NCBI GenBank assembly: GCA_937928635.1
Contig: CALFWM010000032.1
Location: forward strand, 1-63,861
Direction of reading: 5' to 3'
From: an uncultured Sulfitobacter sp.
Lineage (GTDB): Bacteria > Pseudomonadota > Alphaproteobacteria > Rhodobacterales > Rhodobacteraceae
Length of the DNA: 63,861 nucleotides
Every line of letters starts with the position of its first letter. Positions within the stretch are counted from its first letter, which is position 1. The notes beneath the pieces were generated by a model that had not been told where the DNA came from, ran no database searches, and was given only the letters and a program-made list of their open reading frames with translations. Of this stretch, positions 27,734 to 37,480 are shown piece by piece. The translations under genes and the position numbers were made by a program.

Positions 27734-29826
27734 TCGGCGGCCATCTCCAACTTGCGGCCCCGCGCGGCGAGGATCAGTGGCACGCATTGCGCCTTGTTAT
27801 CGTGGATCGTGACGCATTCCAGACATTGAAAACACTCGGAATACTGGATTTCACCAGTCTTTTTGATCGCACCATAACTGCATTTGACTTTGCACAACTG
27901 GCAGGGTGATCCGCATTCCGCGCGCCGCTCGATCCATTTGCGCCCGCGCAGCAGCCCGCCAATTGCCATAACTGCGCCCAAGGGGCAGACGTAGCGACAG
28001 AACCCTTTGAACAGCACCATGGATGACAGCAACAGCCCCACCGCATAGGCGACGTAGTACCACTCGCGGATGAAAAATGTGGTGATCGCAGTTTTGAACG
28101 GTTCAACTTCGATGGCTTTGTCCAACCGCGCGGGGGCAGTGAACAGCAGCAGAACCAGCGCGCCCAATACGACATATTTGAGCCATTTCAGCCGGTCATC
28201 CCATTTTGCGCTGGGCTCAATCTGGGGCAGGCGCAGCAGGCGGCTAATGTGATGGGCAAACTCCTGTAACGCCCCGAACGGGCACAGCCAGCCACAAAAC
28301 AGCCCACGCCCCCAAAGGACAAAACCCAGAACGGTTACGCCCCAAACGGCCAGTGAAAAGGGATCGTAGAGTAAAAAGACATATGAGCCCCCTTCAAGTG
28401 CGGTGCGGGCCACGGCCAAGGGGGTAGCAATCGACAGCTGGCCTTGTCCCCACCAGCCGATAAACCCAACAACAAAGGCCAGAATGCTCAGGCGGATTGG
28501 CGTGAAATACCGATGCCCCGCAAGCCGGTTCAATTGCAGGCCCAGTACCGCAACCATCCCTGCCAAAAAAACCGCAAGCAGGATCAGATCACCCTGCCGA
28601 TTGCGCAATGCGTCCAGCCAGGGCGGGCTGGGTTTGATGGGCTCAATCCGGTCGTAAAATCGCTCCGGCGTGACGTGGGTCAACTCCAGACTGGCGGAGC
28701 CGATTTCGGGTTGAAAAGAGCCATGTTCGCGCAGCGCCTTGATGCGCAATATCCATTCTGCTGTGGGGTCAAACCCCAATCTGCGATCGGTGCGCAGGAT
28801 CAGCGAAGTGCCGTTATGCAGTGCATCGGGCAGCGCCTCGTTCAGCTCCACAAACAAGTCGGAATCGCGAAATGCGATGGGAAAGCCGCCCTGTTCCGCG
28901 CTGATCAGATCGGGTGACGTGTTGCGTACGAACTCTTCGGTGACCAGACCATGACGCGCGGTTTCGACCACCAGCACAGGTTCGTCGGTGGTAGAGATTG
29001 TCATGAATTCGCGCAGTTCTACATAGCCATCTTTGCTTAGCACGGCCTTTGCGATGGACGGCGCGCCGAGATCAACCACCCACAGGTCCAGATAGCTGCC
29101 CTCGGGGTCCGCCCTGGCTTCTTCGTCGTCATCTTCCCACAATGTGTCGGCAAACAAGGCGTCAATTTCAGCGTTGGTGACGACTTTGCGGGTGACAATG
29201 CCCTGTTCGACCAGATCTTCCCACGTCAGGTCCTCGCGGTAGGTTTCATCGGGAAAGGCGGGGGGACCGGTGGATATCCCACTCATCTTTTCGCGGGCGA
29301 CTTTGAGGGTGGCGGCAAGGATGCTTTCATGAGCGATCCGAACGGATGCGGTGCCTTTGGTCACGCCGTCCAGATAGACCAGCGCAGAGCCATCGCCCCC
29401 GTCGCCATAGGGCGAACCAACCACCAGCGTGTCTGAAATGGAATGCCCGCGATATTGCTGAAAGAAGTCAAAGAACAGCTTTTCAGGCAGGCCGGAAACA
29501 AAGATGGGTTCGTTGTGCGAGATCAGTTGTACGTCCAGAAACTGCCCCTCCAGATCCAGCACCACCAGCATGTTGATTGCGGCACCGGAGAACCCCGGCA
29601 GGGGGGCCATGGGTTCGGTTTCAAAGACAAATCCGGCCTCAGCACCCCCGGAATTCAAGAGTTGCCAAACGCCCTGATCATTCAACTGCTCGCCCAGCGA
29701 CATCGGGGGCACGATATAGGGTGCCAATAGGTCTCGGGGAAGCGTATCCGCAGCAAGCCCAAGGGCGGCGCTGATCCATAAGGCGACGCTCGCAAAAAAC
29801 GTTTTGATGGGAGCCCCCGTTTGCAT
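27730..29826 (-). CDS. NosR/NirI-family membrane flavo-iron-sulfur protein
   Basis: 698 residues. Signal peptide, then a periplasmic FMN-binding domain (about 90-190) with a flavinylation-like site DGVTKGTASV, a further periplasmic domain, several membrane helices from about residue 420, the CGWLCPFGALQE and CRYVCPLGA cysteine motifs of the NosR family, and two C-terminal [4Fe-4S] sets (CGSPCQLCKVKC and CFQCLEC). Such proteins carry electrons across the membrane. No nitrous-oxide reductase genes are near, so a role with the quinoprotein system is more likely. The start ATG 29826 gives the signal peptide; there is no strong ribosome site. Confidence 0.88.
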   Translation of the reverse strand: MQTGAPIKTFFASVALWISAALGLAADTLPRDLLAPYIVPPMSLGEQLNDQGVWQLLNSGGAEAGFVFETEPMAPLPGFSGAAINMLVVLDLEGQFLDVQLISHNEPIFVSGLPEKLFFDFFQQYRGHSISDTLVVGSPYGDGGDGSALVYLDGVTKGTASVRIAHESILAATLKVAREKMSGISTGPPAFPDETYREDLTWEDLVEQGIVTRKVVTNAEIDALFADTLWEDDDEEARADPEGSYLDLWVVDLGAPSIAKAVLSKDGYVELREFMTISTTDEPVLVVETARHGLVTEEFVRNTSPDLISAEQGGFPIAFRDSDLFVELNEALPDALHNGTSLILRTDRRLGFDPTAEWILRIKALREHGSFQPEIGSASLELTHVTPERFYDRIEPIKPSPPWLDALRNRQGDLILLAVFLAGMVAVLGLQLNRLAGHRYFTPIRLSILAFVVGFIGWWGQGQLSIATPLAVARTALEGGSYVFLLYDPFSLAVWGVTVLGFVLWGRGLFCGWLCPFGALQEFAHHISRLLRLPQIEPSAKWDDRLKWLKYVVLGALVLLLFTAPARLDKAIEVEPFKTAITTFFIREWYYVAYAVGLLLSSMVLFKGFCRYVCPLGAVMAIGGLLRGRKWIERRAECGSPCQLCKVKCSYGAIKKTGEIQYSECFQCLECVTIHDNKAQCVPLILAARGRKLEMAAE

Positions 29827-29928
29827 TGGATCAGCGTAGTGTCGGATGAAATTCGAAAATATTCGACCAAGGTATGAGAGGCGATTTTTGCACATTTGCG
29901 CAGGTGCCGTTTCGTGACAGGGTAAGGA

Positions 29929-30699
29929 ATGTCTCATTCCCCATCTCACAGGGATTTCCCGATTGTCCTGATCTCGCTTGCAGGGCTTGTTTTTCTGTGG
30001 GCTGCGGCGGCCTGGCTCAAAGCGGACGCCAGTGTTTTGCCAACGCCGGGCACCGTTTGGGCACTGATCCGGGCCGAGATAGCAACCGGCGAACTGCCCC
30101 GGCACATGGCGGCAACGTTGCGCCGCGTTGTTCTGGCGTTTTCCCTCGCGATGGTGCTCGGTTTGTTGATCGGGATCGCAATGGGTCTGAACGACAGGTT
30201 GAACCGATGGTTTGGGGCCTGGGTGATGGTCCTTTTGAATGTGCCCGCACTTGTGGTGATCGTGCTGTGCTATCTTTGGATCGGATTGAACGAAACCGCA
30301 GCGATAACCGCTGTTGCATTAAACAAGACTGCGATGGTGGCTGTCACCATCCGCGAGGGCGTACATGCGCTGGACCCTAAACTGCGGGAAATGGCGCAGG
30401 CCTTTCGGCTCTCACGACCTGACCATCTGCGCCACGTTATACTGCCGCAGTTGTGGCCCTTTGTGGCCTCCTGCACGCGCAACGGGCTTGCGATCATCTG
30501 GAAAATTGTCCTTGTGGTTGAGTTTCTGGGCCGCAGCGATGGGGTAGGGTTTCAAATCCACCTCTATTTTCAGCTTTTTGAAACGGGATATGTGATGGCC
30601 TATGCGCTCAGTTTTGTCGGTCTGATGCTGGTCATTGAATATGGGGTCATTGGCGTGGTGGAGCGGCGTGCCGTCAGATGGCGCCAACAGGTATCGTAA
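29929..30699 (+). CDS. ABC importer permease (SsuC-like), orphan
   Basis: 256 residues with about six membrane segments. The EAA-type loop contacting the ATPase reads ALDPKLREMAQAFRLSRPDHLRHVILPQ. It matches permeases of the sulfonate/nitrate importer group and has no ATPase or binding protein beside it. The only incomplete set of that type in the window is the binding protein at 19349 and ATPase at 20321, so the three probably make one transporter split by the intervening genes. AAGGA precedes the ATG. It converges on the VWA gene. Confidence 0.85.
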   Translation: MSHSPSHRDFPIVLISLAGLVFLWAAAAWLKADASVLPTPGTVWALIRAEIATGELPRHMAATLRRVVLAFSLAMVLGLLIGIAMGLNDRLNRWFGAWVMVLLNVPALVVIVLCYLWIGLNETAAITAVALNKTAMVAVTIREGVHALDPKLREMAQAFRLSRPDHLRHVILPQLWPFVASCTRNGLAIIWKIVLVVEFLGRSDGVGFQIHLYFQLFETGYVMAYALSFVGLMLVIEYGVIGVVERRAVRWRQQVS

Positions 30700-30708
30700 G
30701 GTTTGACC

Positions 30709-31395
30709 CTAAAACAACACGTTGCACCCCAGCGTCACACGGATCGCGGCGATTAACTGATCCAGTGTTTCCGCGCTTGCGTAGGTGCCGCCGGTGTCGT
30801 CCGCCAGGCAGCGCGCAACGCTTTCGGCGGCGGTATAGTCGTTTTCATTTTGTTGATCCCAGGAAAAGAACGATCCACGCACCTTGAACCCGATCACATG
30901 TACGGTTGTATCAACCCCGTCGCGCACCAGTTCTGTGGCCAAGGCGCAGGGCGCGCCGCCGCAGGTTTCTTTGCCATCCGTAACCAGCAGGATTGTGGCG
31001 GGGCGTGTTTCAAACTGCAGGGTGTGCGCGGCCAGTTTGACCGCTTGGGTCAAGGCCGTGCTGCCGCCCGGTTCGAGTTGATCAACCGCATCCAGAATGG
31101 GAGTGGCTGCATCTGCCCGCGGGGCAAACCGCAGGTCCACCCCCGAGCACTCATCCGGCCCGTCTGGCCCGTAGATTACCAAACCTAGATTACGGTCTTG
31201 GGCGATCTGCGGGATCGCTTCGGCCATGGCGCGGCGGGCCTCAAAGATACGGGGCTCATCAATGTGATTAAATCCCATCTCCGCCATGGAGCCGGACCCA
31301 TCAAACACAATCATCGCATCTGCCGCACAATTGTCGGTGGCCAGGGCAGATGAGGCACCGCAAAACGACAGGGCAAAGGGGACAAGATAGCGCAT
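30709..31395 (-). CDS. secreted von Willebrand factor A-domain protein
   Basis: 228 residues. A signal peptide (YLVPFALSFCGASSALA) is followed by a VWA domain with a complete MIDAS metal site: DGSGSMAEM, the Thr in GGSTALTQAV, and the Asp in LLVTDGKETCGG. Cys residues in NCAADAM, TCGGAPC and near the end may form disulfides. VWA proteins often serve in periplasmic assembly of metal enzymes. It lies at the edge of the quinoprotein region, but a link is not shown. ATG 31395 is chosen; ATG 31410 is possible. Confidence 0.8.
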   Translation of the reverse strand: MRYLVPFALSFCGASSALATDNCAADAMIVFDGSGSMAEMGFNHIDEPRIFEARRAMAEAIPQIAQDRNLGLVIYGPDGPDECSGVDLRFAPRADAATPILDAVDQLEPGGSTALTQAVKLAAHTLQFETRPATILLVTDGKETCGGAPCALATELVRDGVDTTVHVIGFKVRGSFFSWDQQNENDYTAAESVARCLADDTGGTYASAETLDQLIAAIRVTLGCNVLF

Positions 31396-31600
31396 GCTGC
31401 AACGTGACATGGCGCATTTGGTCTGTCTACCGGGTTTGTCCAAACGACTGAGGCCATGCGGCCGCTGCATCGCCCCCTTGCGCGTGGTGCTTGCAGCGCG
31501 ACGGGTCGGCTGATTAGATGCAGGGGACTGACCAACGGCATTCGGATGTTAAAACAGAATTTGCCTCAACCCGATTGAGGATCGCAAAGGACAAAGCCCC

Positions 31601-32470
31601 ATGCGCACAGTAACAAAAGACAACATCACAGATGTTTTCATGGCCTATCTGGCTGAGGACACGGACCCACGGATGCGCGAAATCATGGGGTCACTGGTCA
31701 AACACATGCATGATTTTGCCCGTGAAACCAACCTGACCCACGAAGAATGGCGTGCCGGTATCGCCTTTCTCGAAGGCTGTGCCGCGATTGAGAGCGAAGA
31801 CCGGCACGAGTTCATTCTGGCCTCTGATGTGTTGGGCATGTCGTCGCTTGTGGATATGCTGCATTCCAGCCCCGAGGCGACGTCGTCATCTGTGCTGGGG
31901 CCGTTCCACGTGTCGGGCGCACCCGCTCTGGCCTATGGAGGCGACATGAAACGCCACTATGGCGGACCTTTGTTGCTGGCAGAGGGCGTTATAAAAGACA
32001 CCGATGGCAATCCGATCGCGGGGGCGGAGCTGGACATCTGGCAGACCGCGCCAAACGGGCTTTATGCCAGTCAGGATGCCGAGCAGGATACCTATTCTTT
32101 CCATGCGCTGATGACTGTGGGTGATGACGGGCGCTATGCCTTTACCACGGTGAAACCCATTGAATACACCGTGCCGTCTGACGGGCCGGTTGGGGATATT
32201 CTGCGCGCCTGCGGGCGTCACCCCTGGCGCCCCTCACACCTGCATTACATCGTAAAGGCACCTGGATACCGGTCATTGGTGACAGAGATTTTCCCAAATG
32301 ATGATCCTTATCTGGATGAAGATACTGTGTTTGGCGTGCGAGATGATCTGGTGATGACCTACGTGGGAAAGCCTGCTTCGGATTTCCCGGAGGGTATGGC
32401 GCTGTCAGGCTCCATCACCGAGCCGTTTTTGTATGTCGAATTTGATGTCACATTGGTGGCAGAGGACTGA
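31601..32470 (+). CDS. intradiol ring-cleavage dioxygenase (hydroxyquinol 1,2-dioxygenase-like)
   Basis: 289 residues. A helical N-terminal dimerisation part is followed by the beta core with the non-haem Fe(III) ligands Tyr in PNGLYASQD, Tyr in PIEYTVPSDGP, and the two His in RPSHLHYIV. The enzyme opens the ring of hydroxyquinol or a catechol in the cytoplasm. Its length and SSSVLGPFHVSGAP segment fit the hydroxyquinol group. It is 54 bases upstream of an ABC importer on the same strand, which may bring in an aromatic substrate. Other genes of the hydroxyquinol pathway are not present here. Confidence 0.88.
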   Translation: MRTVTKDNITDVFMAYLAEDTDPRMREIMGSLVKHMHDFARETNLTHEEWRAGIAFLEGCAAIESEDRHEFILASDVLGMSSLVDMLHSSPEATSSSVLGPFHVSGAPALAYGGDMKRHYGGPLLLAEGVIKDTDGNPIAGAELDIWQTAPNGLYASQDAEQDTYSFHALMTVGDDGRYAFTTVKPIEYTVPSDGPVGDILRACGRHPWRPSHLHYIVKAPGYRSLVTEIFPNDDPYLDEDTVFGVRDDLVMTYVGKPASDFPEGMALSGSITEPFLYVEFDVTLVAED

Positions 32471-32524
32471 AGAACGTCAAAAGGCCCGCATAGGGGTCAC
32501 ACATGAAAGAGGGGAGACCATGAC

Positions 32525-33535
32525 ATGAACCATTTCAACAGACGCCAGATGTTGGGCCTGATGGGGGCCGCCGCCGCAACCGGGCTTGCCGCACCTGCGC
32601 TGGCATCGAACAAGAAAATCAAGGTGGGCGCCCTGCGTTTTACTTCCCATTCCGCCAGTTTCATCGCGGCGGAGCGTGGATATTTCGCAGATGCCGGTCT
32701 GGATGTGGAATTTGAGTTTTTTCAGGCGGCGCAACCGATGGCCGTAGCCATTGCCTCGGGTGACATTGATTATGCCGTCACGGCGGTTTCCGGCGGGTTG
32801 ATCAGCCTTGCACAGAAGGGTGCGATCAAGGTTGTTGGTGGTGCTTTGCGCGAAGAGACCGGAATTGATGGTCAGAAATACCTGATCTCGGATGCGTCTT
32901 ATCAGGCCGGGGTCAAAACTCTTAAAGATCTGGATGGTAAGAAATACGCGGTCACGCAGGCGGGCTCTTCCTTCCATTATATGGGGTCAAAAATGGCCGC
33001 TGCCGAAGGGATCTCGCTGCAATTCACGCCCTTGCAAAAGGTTGGTGCGATCATTGGTGCGATGAAATCAGGCCAGGTCGATGGCTGGTCTATTGTGCCG
33101 CATATCGCCAAGCCATTGGCATCGGCGGGTGCCTGGCACATGGTTGCAGACGTGGCGGATTACATTCCTGACTATCAGGTCACCACCGTCTTTACCTCTG
33201 CCAAGAATGCCGCAGAGGAGCGCGGGCTGACCGGTGATTTCCTCGCAGGCTTTTCCAAAGGGGCGGATGATTATGCGGCCGCAATGATTGACGGCACGGC
33301 TGATCAAGATGTGATGGTCGATCTGATACATAAATACGTCTACACCGACCGCCCCCGCGAAAAGGCAGCGCCGTCGATTATCAATGGCACCATGCGGATC
33401 AGCACCAATGCGGCGCTGAACGTGGGGTCCATTCAGGATCAGCTCAGCTGGTTCCAGTCCGAAGGGCTGGTTGATGCCAACATCAAGATCGACCAATTGG
33501 TCGATGCATCCTACGTCGAAACAATCGGCGCATAA
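32525..33535 (+). CDS. NMT1/THI5-type ABC substrate-binding protein
   Basis: 336 residues. The leader FNRRQMLGLMGAAAATGLA looks like a twin-arginine signal. The mature part has the NMT1-like fold: KVGALRFTSHSASFIAAERGYFADAGLDVEFEFF, IASGDIDYAVTAVSGGLI, VTQAGSSFHYMGSKMA. Members bind pyrimidines, sulfonates or aromatic acids. With the dioxygenase immediately upstream and an ATPase and permease downstream, it is the receptor of a complete importer, perhaps for an aromatic compound. Confidence 0.88.
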   Translation: MNHFNRRQMLGLMGAAAATGLAAPALASNKKIKVGALRFTSHSASFIAAERGYFADAGLDVEFEFFQAAQPMAVAIASGDIDYAVTAVSGGLISLAQKGAIKVVGGALREETGIDGQKYLISDASYQAGVKTLKDLDGKKYAVTQAGSSFHYMGSKMAAAEGISLQFTPLQKVGAIIGAMKSGQVDGWSIVPHIAKPLASAGAWHMVADVADYIPDYQVTTVFTSAKNAAEERGLTGDFLAGFSKGADDYAAAMIDGTADQDVMVDLIHKYVYTDRPREKAAPSIINGTMRISTNAALNVGSIQDQLSWFQSEGLVDANIKIDQLVDASYVETIGA

Positions 33536-33592
33536 CCGCGCGGGTCGTGGCGGGTTCTGTTACGGCAGACCCCGCCCCAATTCAGGGTTGTC

Positions 33593-34360
33593 ATGGACAT
33601 TCATCTGGACGGCATCAGCCATTCCTATGGCACGACCGAAGTGTTGCGCGACATCTCGCTAGAGGTGCAGTCAGGCCAGATCGTCTGTCTCGTTGGTCCC
33701 TCGGGGTGTGGCAAATCCACTTTGCTGCGGTTTCTGGGCGGATTGGAACGCCCTGATCGGGGCCGCGTTTTGCAGGTGGGTGCCCCGCCTGAGGGTTGCC
33801 TGAACCCGCTCACCTACATATTCCAAGATTTCGCGCTGCTGCCCTGGCGCAGTGTGCGGGGCAATATCTCGCTGGTGCTGGAAGATCACGGAATACGCGG
33901 AGCTGAGGCGGAGGAGATCATCGCGGATGTGCTGGCACGTACGCGGCTGACAGATTTTGCCGATGCCTTGCCCAAACAACTGTCGGGCGGCATGAAACAG
34001 CGGGTTGCCATCGCGCGGGCCCTTGCGGTGCGCCCTGCGGTAATGTTGATGGATGAACCCCTGTCGTCGCTTGACAGCCAGACCCGTGAATTGCTGATGG
34101 ATGACCTGATTGCGCTCTGGTCGCGCCAGCCGTTTACCGCCGTCTACGTCACCCACAACCTGGCCGAGGCGGTGCGTTTGGGGCATAAAATTGTCGTTCT
34201 GTCGCGCCGTCCCGGTCAGGTGCGCGATGTGGTGAGCATCGCCAAACCACTGGCCGAACGTGGCTACGGCGATGCCGATCTGGAGGCCACGCAAAAGCAT
34301 TTGTGGTCGATGATGCGCGATGAGGCACGTGCGGCAGATCAGGAGCTGATCAATGTCTGA
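33593..34360 (+). CDS. ABC importer ATPase, nitrate/sulfonate/taurine group
   Basis: 255 residues. Walker A GPSGCGKST, Q-loop FQDFALLPW, signature LSGGMKQRVAIARAL, Walker B VMLMDEPLSSLD and H-loop VTHNLAEAV are complete. It follows the binding protein by 57 bases and overlaps the permease start by 8 bases. Confidence 0.92.
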   Translation: MDIHLDGISHSYGTTEVLRDISLEVQSGQIVCLVGPSGCGKSTLLRFLGGLERPDRGRVLQVGAPPEGCLNPLTYIFQDFALLPWRSVRGNISLVLEDHGIRGAEAEEIIADVLARTRLTDFADALPKQLSGGMKQRVAIARALAVRPAVMLMDEPLSSLDSQTRELLMDDLIALWSRQPFTAVYVTHNLAEAVRLGHKIVVLSRRPGQVRDVVSIAKPLAERGYGDADLEATQKHLWSMMRDEARAADQELINV

Positions 34361-35150
34361 CACCCCCGCATCCGAGGTCCGTTTTCGCGGCGGCGGGTTT
34401 GCGCCCGCGTCCCGCAGGTGGGTTGGGGCGGGTGTGTTTGTGGTGCTGATCCTGGTGATGGAATGGGGGACGCGGGCGGGTTGGATATCGGCGCTGTCCC
34501 TGCCGCGCCCCTCTGATGTGTTGGTAACCTTCGGGGAGCTGTGGCAATCGGGCCTGCTGTTCAAACACCTTGGCCCGTCGTTATCGCGACTGTTTTTCGG
34601 TGCGTTGATCGGGGTCAGTGTGGGGATCAGCGTTGGTATTCTGATTGGGCTGTTTTCCTACATCCGGTCCGGGATGGTGCCATTGGTGGCCGCAATTTTT
34701 CCAATCCCGAAAATTGCGCTGTTGCCGTTGTTTGTGATCTGGTTTGGCATTGGCGAGGGCTCCAAATACGCCTTGATCGCTTTTGGCACGTTTACGCCAA
34801 CGGTGGTGGCGACCTACGGGGCGGTGGATAACGTGGACCGCTCGCTGATCCGCATGGGGCAGAGTTTTGGCCTGTCGTGGTTTTCCATTGTGCGCAAAAT
34901 TGTGCTGCCGGGGGCCATGCCGGGCATCTTGTCGGGCCTGCGGATATCACTGGCCATTGCGATTATCCTGCTGGTCGCTGCTGAAATGCTGGGCGCGCAA
35001 TATGGCATTGGTGCCTACATCCTTGAGGCCGGATCGCTATACGATCTGGAGCGGCTGTTTGCCGGGGTTGTGATCCTGTCTTTGCTGGGCGTTTTGATGT
35101 CTGCGGTGATTGGCATGGTGGAGCGTCGCCTGCTGTCGTGGCGGAGCTGA
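34353..35150 (+). CDS. ABC importer permease, nitrate/sulfonate/taurine group
   Basis: 265 residues with about six membrane segments after a basic N-terminus. The cytoplasmic coupling loop reads RSLIRMGQSFGLSWFSIVRKIVLPGAMP-like (about 160-185). It pairs with the overlapping ATPase gene and the upstream binding protein. The copA promoter begins 10 bases after its stop. Confidence 0.9.
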   Translation: MSDTPASEVRFRGGGFAPASRRWVGAGVFVVLILVMEWGTRAGWISALSLPRPSDVLVTFGELWQSGLLFKHLGPSLSRLFFGALIGVSVGISVGILIGLFSYIRSGMVPLVAAIFPIPKIALLPLFVIWFGIGEGSKYALIAFGTFTPTVVATYGAVDNVDRSLIRMGQSFGLSWFSIVRKIVLPGAMPGILSGLRISLAIAIILLVAAEMLGAQYGIGAYILEAGSLYDLERLFAGVVILSLLGVLMSAVIGMVERRLLSWRS

Positions 35151-35159
35151 TTTCGTATC

Positions 35160-35190
35160 TTGACCTTCCAGTCACTGGAACCCTTATCTA
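35160..35190 (+). promoter_or_regulatory. CueR-type copper-responsive promoter of copA
   Basis: TTGACC (35160-35165) and TATCTA (35185-35190) are separated by exactly 19 bases, the long spacer used by MerR-family activators. The spacer holds the dyad TTCCAG-TCA-CTGGAA, matching CueR operators. The regulator gene lies at 37477. Confidence 0.85.
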
Positions 35191-35218
35191 ACACCGGACC
35201 CAGACCGCAAGGCACCTC

Positions 35219-37480
35219 ATGAACCCGCACAGTACATTTCGATATCAGGTAGACGGCATGCATTGCGGGTCCTGTGTGGCGCGTGTGGAAAAGGCATTGG
35301 CGGGGGTGCCGGGTGTTGGTAGGGTTGATGTCAGTCTGGCGCAACATCAGGTTGCAGTGCATGTGCAAACAGGTGCATTTGATGCGGTGACCTTGACCAC
35401 TGTGGCTGATGCGGCGGGTTATCCGCTGACGTTAATTCAAACGACTGCGGATCAGGAGGCCGCGGCTGCGCGCCGTACGCAGGAATATGACGACCTGAAA
35501 TTCCAGGTGCTTGTGGCGGTTGTGTTAAGCCTCCCTGTTGTGATCCTCGAAATGGGGTCACATCTGTTTCCTGCCTGGCATCACTTGATCCAGCGCACCA
35601 TTGGGGCAACTGCCAATGGTTTGATCCAGTTTGCGCTCACGTCCCTGTTGCTGCTTTGGCCCGGGCGGATGTTTTTTGCCCGTGGGGTGTCGTCGCTGCT
35701 TAAACGTCGTCCTGACATGAATGCGCTGGTGGTGCTGGGCACATCGGCGGCGTGGATTTATTCAACGGTATCGTTGTTTGCCCCCCGGATACTGCCCCCC
35801 GGCACGCCTGCGCTTTATTTTGAGGCCGCTGCCGTGATCGTTACCCTGATCTTGCTGGGGCGTCTGCTTGAGGCGCGTGCCAAGGGGCGCACGGGCGATG
35901 CGATCCGCAAACTGGCCGGGCTTGCCCCCAAAACGGCACAGGTGATACGCGGTGATCAGATGGTCAGCCTGCCCATTGATCAAATCAGCGTTGGTGACAT
36001 TCTGTCCCTGCGCCCGGGCGAACGGGTTGCGGTGGACGGCGAGGTAAAAACCGGAAGCTCGTTTGTTGACGAAAGCATGCTCACCGGGGAGCCGATCCCG
36101 GTGGAGAAATCAGAAGGCGCGCAGGTGGTGGCGGGCACGGTCAATGGCACTGGCACCCTGACGTTTGTCGCGCAGGCGGTGGGAGAGCAGACCACATTGG
36201 CCCAGATCATTCGCATGGTGCAGGATGCACAGGGCGCGCGGTTGCCTGTTCAGGACGTTGTTAACCAGATCACCCAGTATTTTGTGCCTGCGGTTATGGC
36301 CGCGGCAACGCTGGCTGCGTTGTGTTGGCTGGCTTTTGGCCCCAGCCCGGCGCTTGGATTTGCCTTGGTTGCGGGCATTGCTGTGTTGATCATCGCCTGC
36401 CCCTGCGCGATGGGGCTTGCCACGCCAACGTCGATCATGGTCGGCACGGGCCGCGCGGCGGAGCTTGGCGTGTTGTTTCGCCAAGGGGATGCGTTGCAGC
36501 AGCTGCAATCGGTGCACACCATTGCGCTGGACAAGACAGGTACGCTGACCGAAGGGCGACCGGTCTTTGACGATCTTGTCGTGGCTGAGGGATTTGACGC
36601 AGCAGAGGTCTTGATGTTTGCCGCGTCTGCGGAGCAACGCTCCGAACACCCGATTGCCCAGGCCATTGTGGCCCATGCCAAGAAGGACACTTTGGTGCAG
36701 CCAGAGGATTTTCGGTCCCTCACCGGTTTGGGCATCCGCGCGCGCGTCAAGGGACGCGACGTGTTGATCGGTGCCGCGCGCCTGATGGCCAAACAGGATG
36801 TCGAAATTGCGCCGCTGGCACAACAGCACGAGGATTGGGCGGCAGCGGGTAAAACGGCACTTTTCATTGCAATTGACGGTGCGTTGGCCGGTGTCCTTGC
36901 CGTGTCTGATACCATCCGGGCCACCACAGCTGCGGCATTGGATGCGTTGAAACAGCAAGGGCTGGAGGTTGTGATGATCAGCGGTGACAGTACCGCCACG
37001 GCACAGGCTGTTGCGCGTGATCTGGGTATTTCCCACGTGATCGCAGAAGTTTTGCCGGAGGGGAAAGTTGCCGCCTTGCGTGACTTGCAGGCAAAGGGCA
37101 CCGGCGTGGCCTTTGTTGGGGATGGTATCAACGATGCGCCTGCGCTTGCTGCGGCGGATGTCGGGATAGCCATTGGGGCAGGGACGGATGTGGCGATTGA
37201 GGCGGCAGATGTGGTTTTGATGTCAAACGACCTGATGGGCGTGGCCCGCGCGCGGCTGATCAGTCAACGCACCATGCGCAACATTCGCCAAAACCTGTTT
37301 TGGGCGTTTGGATACAACGTGTTGTTGATCCCTGTCGCGGCGGGCGTGCTCTACCCGATTTGGGGTGTGTTGTTGTCACCGATGCTGGCGGCGGGCGCGA
37401 TGGGATTGTCCAGCGTCTTTGTGCTGAGCAATGCATTGCGGTTGCGGTGGGTCGGCGTGCCGGAAAGGGCCGTGGTATGA
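35219..37480 (+). CDS. copA: copper-exporting P1B-type ATPase
   Basis: 753 residues. One N-terminal heavy-metal domain with GMHCGSC, eight membrane helices, the transmembrane CPC motif in [14 protein letters not shown], phosphorylation site DKTGTLTEG, the HP motif in SEHPIAQAI, and [10 protein letters not shown] in the hinge. It exports Cu(I) from the cytoplasm. A CueR-type promoter lies upstream and the cueR gene overlaps its stop by 4 bases (ATGA), giving a self-regulated operon. Confidence 0.95.
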   Translation: MNPHSTFRYQVDGMHCGSCVARVEKALAGVPGVGRVDVSLAQHQVAVHVQTGAFDAVTLTTVADAAGYPLTLIQTTADQEAAAARRTQEYDDLKFQVLVAVVLSLPVVILEMGSHLFPAWHHLIQRTIGATANGLIQFALTSLLLLWPGRMFFARGVSSLLKRRPDMNALVVLGTSAAWIYSTVSLFAPRILPPGTPALYFEAAAVIVTLILLGRLLEARAKGRTGDAIRKLAGLAPKTAQVIRGDQMVSLPIDQISVGDILSLRPGERVAVDGEVKTGSSFVDESMLTGEPIPVEKSEGAQVVAGTVNGTGTLTFVAQAVGEQTTLAQIIRMVQDAQGARLPVQDVVNQITQYFVPAVMAAATLAALCWLAFGPSPALGFALVAGIAVLIIACPCAMGLATPTSIMVGTGRAAELGVLFRQGDALQQLQSVHTIALDKTGTLTEGRPVFDDLVVAEGFDAAEVLMFAASAEQRSEHPIAQAIVAHAKKDTLVQPEDFRSLTGLGIRARVKGRDVLIGAARLMAKQDVEIAPLAQQHEDWAAAGKTALFIAIDGALAGVLAVSDTIRATTAAALDALKQQGLEVVMISGDSTATAQAVARDLGISHVIAEVLPEGKVAALRDLQAKGTGVAFVGDGINDAPALAAADVGIAIGAGTDVAIEAADVVLMSNDLMGVARARLISQRTMRNIRQNLFWAFGYNVLLIPVAAGVLYPIWGVLLSPMLAAGAMGLSSVFVLSNALRLRWVGVPERAVV

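Noticed and set aside
27730..29826. Calling the NosR-like gene part of a nitrous oxide reduction cluster
   Set aside because: No nosZ, nosD, nosF, nosY or nosL is present; the neighbours belong to quinoprotein alcohol oxidation.
36110..37173. Two long minus-strand frames across copA
   Set aside because: They are shadows of the copA coding strand, with no start context and no family features.
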